Assembly: GCA_964563925.1 (NCBI GenBank)
Contig: CAZLZD010000003.1
Location: 62,001 to 126,000 of the forward strand
DNA from: JAUILA01 sp964563925
Lineage (GTDB): Bacteria; Bacteroidota; Bacteroidia; Cytophagales; Cyclobacteriaceae
DNA length: 64,000 nucleotides
Reading direction: 5' to 3'
Of the stretch, positions 61,766-64,000 are shown one piece after another; the first letter of the stretch is position 1, and every line of letters starts with the position of its first letter. The position numbers were made by a program, and so were the translations under genes. The notes beneath the pieces are model-generated. The model saw only the letters and a program-made list of their open reading frames with translations. It did not search any database and was not told where the DNA came from.

Positions 61766-61974
61766 CCCCTGAACAGGCGGATCAGGTAAATAATCAGGGT
61801 CACCAGGAGACTAATCAGGAGGCTGGTCGCCAGGGGGATGTAGATTTGGGTATTGCCGGATTTGATGTGAATGTCTCCCGGAAGGCGTCCGAGCCAGGGG
61901 ATTTTTACCTGGTAATGGATAATCAGTCCCGCGATTATGAGAATGACTCCCAGTAAGATCAACCATTTTCCCAT
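61762..61974 (-). CDS. DUF2905-domain small membrane protein
   Basis: A 70-residue membrane protein with two hydrophobic helices (about residues 4-21 and 47-67), separated by the conserved segment WLGRLPGDIHIKSGN that defines DUF2905. Function is unknown. It is convergent with the esterase gene. The secreted-protein gene upstream on the same strand ends with its own terminator. Confidence 0.88.
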   Translation of the reverse strand: MGKWLILLGVILIIAGLIIHYQVKIPWLGRLPGDIHIKSGNTQIYIPLATSLLISLLVTLIIYLIRLFRG

Positions 61975-61989
61975 ACAACGAAGTTACAG

Positions 61990-62046
61990 GAAAAAGAGAA
62001 AAAATTAGCCCCGGAACAGACTTGCTTCCGCTCGTCGCTCCGGGGC
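61990..62046 (-). terminator. Intrinsic terminator of the secreted-protein gene
   Basis: GCCCCGGA (62008-62015) and TCCGGGGC (62039-62046) pair over 8 bp. On the minus strand the hairpin is followed by TAATTTTTTCTCTTTTT. It begins 6 bases after the stop of the gene at 62053-62640. Confidence 0.75.
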
Positions 62047-62052
62047 GTGGAT

Positions 62053-62640
62053 TTACTTGATTACAAGTTTCTTCTGATAGAGCTTGTCACCGACCTGTAC
62101 GGTCATGGAATATAATCCGGGTGACAATTGAGCCAGGTTGAACCGCTGTTCTATTTTCACATCGGGTTCCTGGGCATGACGCATCAGCAACTGCCCGCCA
62201 GCATCGCGAAAAGTCACGATCACAGGCTGGTTGGCAATATTCAGCAACTGGAGGTCGGCTTGCTTTCCCTTCTGGCTGATCACAGGTTTAAAATACGTAC
62301 CGGCATCCCCGATCAGGGTGAGTTTACTTTTTCTGACCTGGAAATCTATGACCTGTATCGTATTTTCTCCTTCCACTTCAAAGCGATAGGATCCCTCCGG
62401 AAGAGGGGCCATATCAAATACCATGGAGTATTGAGGAGTTTCTCCTGTTTTCTCGCTGAAAAGAAGATAACCATTGGCATCCAGAATGCGGATTACCGCC
62501 GATGCTTCATGCGTAAAAAGCTCCATCAGCAGCTTATTATCTCCCTTGGAGACAATATTCACTTCAGGCTCCCTCGCAAACAGCGAAGTGGCACAGAAAG
62601 TGAATGCCGCTAGTAAGAATACATAAAAACGATTTTTCAT
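62053..62640 (-). CDS. Exported protein with two beta-sandwich domains and a type IX-like tail
   Basis: A 195-residue protein with a signal peptide ending near LFAR. Two beta-rich segments of about 80 residues resemble each other (each contains a strand, V-I-R/F-D-A-x-G, and a closing LxxGxYxFxVEG or LSPGLYSMTVQVG). The end, GLYSMTVQVGDKLYQKKLVIK, looks like a type A sorting domain of type IX cargo (G-x-Y plus K-K-x-V-I), though the whole protein is unusually small for cargo. Divergent from an AraC regulator across a 214-base region with operator-like repeats. Confidence 0.7.
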   Translation of the reverse strand: MKNRFYVFLLAAFTFCATSLFAREPEVNIVSKGDNKLLMELFTHEASAVIRILDANGYLLFSEKTGETPQYSMVFDMAPLPEGSYRFEVEGENTIQVIDFQVRKSKLTLIGDAGTYFKPVISQKGKQADLQLLNIANQPVIVTFRDAGGQLLMRHAQEPDVKIEQRFNLAQLSPGLYSMTVQVGDKLYQKKLVIK

Positions 62641-62718
62641 AATTGAAAATGTTTAATTGAAAAATATAGGACAAAGCTAGCGGTGAGGCGGGTGGTCATC
62701 AACTACCATTTTCACAAG

Positions 62719-62805
62719 TATATATGGTAAATTATCGCCAATCTGGAGTTAACAAAAAGATAACGTTAAAATACCATATATAATGGTTAATTTTGCTACG
62801 CGTAG
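62719..62805. promoter_or_regulatory. Operator-like inverted repeats in the divergent region
   Basis: TATATATGGTA (62719-62729) recurs as its exact complement TACCATATATA (62772-62782). A TAATTTTG -7-type box (62788-62795) is followed immediately by the perfect palindrome CTACGCGTAG (62796-62805), at the position expected for the transcript start of the AraC gene. The arrangement suggests a regulator binding two half-sites and one site at the start. Confidence 0.5.
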
Positions 62806-62854
62806 AGAGTGTTACAACGTGTAATTTCGCTGTTGTGGGAAGTAATGAACAGAG

Positions 62855-63730
62855 ATGAAAATTAATAAACCAAGTTTAGAGAAGATTAACCCGGGGTTCG
62901 GCCAGTCCGTACTGGTACGTCAGTATGCCGACCCCTGCCGGAACAAGCTTCCCCTGTGGCATTTTCACCCGGAACTCGAATTGGTTTATGTGAATGGGGG
63001 GAGCGGGAAACGCCATATCGGAAACCAGGTCTCGTATTATCAGAACGGCGACCTGATCTTTATCGGTTCCAATCTTCCGCATTTCGGATTTACCGACCGC
63101 CTCACCGGCAACCGTTCAGAGACGGTGATTCAGATGAAGGCGGATTTCCTGGGTGAGCCATTTCTGGAGGTACCCGAAATGGGGTCCATCCGTAAGTTGT
63201 TTGACCGGTCCCGGGTAGGGATCACGTTCCACGGTGCAGCCAAGCGCCGGATCGGCGCCCAGATTGAGCAGTTGCCGAAGCGCAACTCGTTTGAGCGAAT
63301 TCTTGAATTACTTCACATTCTGCACCAGCTGGCCGAAACGAAGGATTACCGGTTGCTTCATGCAGATGGCGTGGGTGTCGAGATCGAGCCGCAGGACAGC
63401 CGGCGGATGAACATCATCTATGCGTATGTGCGTGAGAATTACAAGGAACAGATACCATTGAGCCTGATTGCAGAGCAGGTGAGTATGACCGAACCGGCAT
63501 TTTGCCGGTATTTCAAAAAAATCACCGGCAAGACGTTTACCCAGTTTGTGAATGAATGCCGTATGGTTCAGGCCATAAAACTGCTGTCGGAACAATCCAT
63601 TAGCATCACCCAGGTGTGTTATGAGAGCGGGTTTAACAACTTCTCCCACTTTAACAGCCAGTTCAAAAAATTCACCGGCAAGAACCCTTCGGAATACCGC
63701 AATGAATTAAGGCAGCTGGTCAAGGGATAG
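62855..63730 (+). CDS. AraC-family transcriptional regulator
   Basis: A 291-residue regulator. An N-terminal cupin sensor (about residues 20-110, WHFHPELELVYVNGG) is joined to a C-terminal double helix-turn-helix (about 190-287). HTH 1 is IPLSLIAEQVSMTEPAFCRYFKKITGKTF; HTH 2 is ITQVCYESGFNNFSHFNSQFKKFTGKNPSEYR, which matches the AraC signature well. The cupin suggests a small sugar or aromatic ligand. The inverted repeats just upstream may be its own operator. It is followed by 20 bases and then the methyltransferase gene. Confidence 0.93.
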   Translation: MKINKPSLEKINPGFGQSVLVRQYADPCRNKLPLWHFHPELELVYVNGGSGKRHIGNQVSYYQNGDLIFIGSNLPHFGFTDRLTGNRSETVIQMKADFLGEPFLEVPEMGSIRKLFDRSRVGITFHGAAKRRIGAQIEQLPKRNSFERILELLHILHQLAETKDYRLLHADGVGVEIEPQDSRRMNIIYAYVRENYKEQIPLSLIAEQVSMTEPAFCRYFKKITGKTFTQFVNECRMVQAIKLLSEQSISITQVCYESGFNNFSHFNSQFKKFTGKNPSEYRNELRQLVKG

Positions 63731-63738
63731 AATTTCCC

Positions 63739-63746
63739 TACCTTTG
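63739..63746 (+). promoter_or_regulatory. -7 box giving a near-leaderless methyltransferase mRNA
   Basis: TACCTTTG matches TAnnTTTG exactly and ends 4 bases before the ATG at 63751, as at 60989-60996. Confidence 0.5.
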
Positions 63747-63750
63747 TACC

Positions 63751-64000
63751 ATGCCCGCGAAAGGAAAATTATATCTTTTGCCCACAGTCCTTTCAGACGG
63801 GGCGTATGCCACCATCCCATCCGGCGTACGGGAGGCCATACCTCAATTGACCTATTTTCTGGTTGAAAATATTCGGACGGCCCGCAGGTACATCAGCGGG
63901 CTGGATCTTGGGGTTGATATTTCCACGCTCCGGTTTGAGGTCGTGGATAAAAACACGGACCAGGCGACAATTGAGCGGCTCATGCAGCCGTTGCTGGACG
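63751..64000 (+). CDS. RsmI-like SAM-dependent methyltransferase, N-terminal part (cut by window edge)
   Basis: The open frame from the ATG at 63751 runs off the right edge after 83 codons. The start KGKLYLLPTVLSDG resembles the first strand and loop of tetrapyrrole-methylase-fold enzymes. The following segment (YFLVENIRTARRYISGLDLG) matches a Bacteroidota paralogue of the RsmI 16S rRNA 2'-O-methyltransferase. The SAM-binding G-rich loop and substrate region are outside. RsmI activity is therefore only inferred. Confidence 0.72.
   Translation, partial: MPAKGKLYLLPTVLSDGAYATIPSGVREAIPQLTYFLVENIRTARRYISGLDLGVDISTLRFEVVDKNTDQATIERLMQPLLD

Overview
The window looks like a draft-assembly scaffold from a member of the Bacteroidota, most likely a Cytophagales-type bacterium. 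Supporting signs are TAnnTTTG-type -7 promoter boxes, mostly weak Shine-Dalgarno sequences, a YpdA-type bacillithiol-disulfide reductase, DUF6702/HupE/M1-peptidase and DUF2911/DUF2905 genes, a PorE-like PD40 protein, a type IX-like C-terminal tail and many secreted lipoproteins and peptidases. No rRNA, tRNA or CRISPR array was recognised. A run of exactly 100 N (35629-35728) is a scaffolding gap, so linkage across it is an assembler's inference.

Layout. 1-8.1 kb: mostly minus-strand housekeeping genes: prfA (cut by the left edge), a GNAT/MBL/tag operon, ypdA, and an ispH-SDR-PAP2-antiporter operon whose ispH appears to start at ATT. 8.1-8.78 kb: a gene-free interval with two overlapping signals: a helically spaced cluster of DnaA-box 9-mers (8643-8729), a candidate replication origin, and a roughly 490-nt structured minus-strand RNA candidate with three C(UUCG)G hairpins and an intrinsic terminator. 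8.8-15 kb: beta-CASP nuclease, small conserved genes, the HtrA protease and Hsp20 (envelope and heat stress), and an ECF sigma / membrane protein / TonB operon. 15-24.6 kb: plus-strand genes for a metzincin, RluD, OxyR, a trans-sulfuration enzyme, a fructosamine kinase and a dipeptidyl peptidase. 25-33.7 kb: the DUF6702-HupE-M1-M1 cluster, including a tandem aminopeptidase duplication, and a glycosidase-like lipoprotein.

33.7-36 kb is an accessory scar. It holds an RHS-core relic, a decayed DNA polymerase I motif-A fragment between 42-bp direct repeats, a probable dehydrogenase N-terminal relic, ParE- and HicAB-type toxin-antitoxin pairs, and a palindromic repeat array that contains the assembly gap. 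36-50.7 kb returns to core genes: a threonine dehydratase-like enzyme, intact polA, secreted hydrolases, outer-membrane barrels and a photolyase-family protein that lacks three of the four usual Fe-S cysteines. 50.7-54.6 kb is a compact type III polyketide cluster (synthase, methyltransferase, UbiA prenyltransferase, flavoprotein), probably for a modified phenolic lipid or quinone. 54.6-64 kb carries a retropepsin-like/PDZ protein, a LOG-family enzyme, RidA, a MORN-repeat protein, DUF2911, a PD40/OmpA-like protein, an esterase, a secreted protein, an AraC regulator with operator-like sequences, and the start of an RsmI-like methyltransferase.

All functional calls rest on reading motifs and family resemblance from the sequence; no database search was run.
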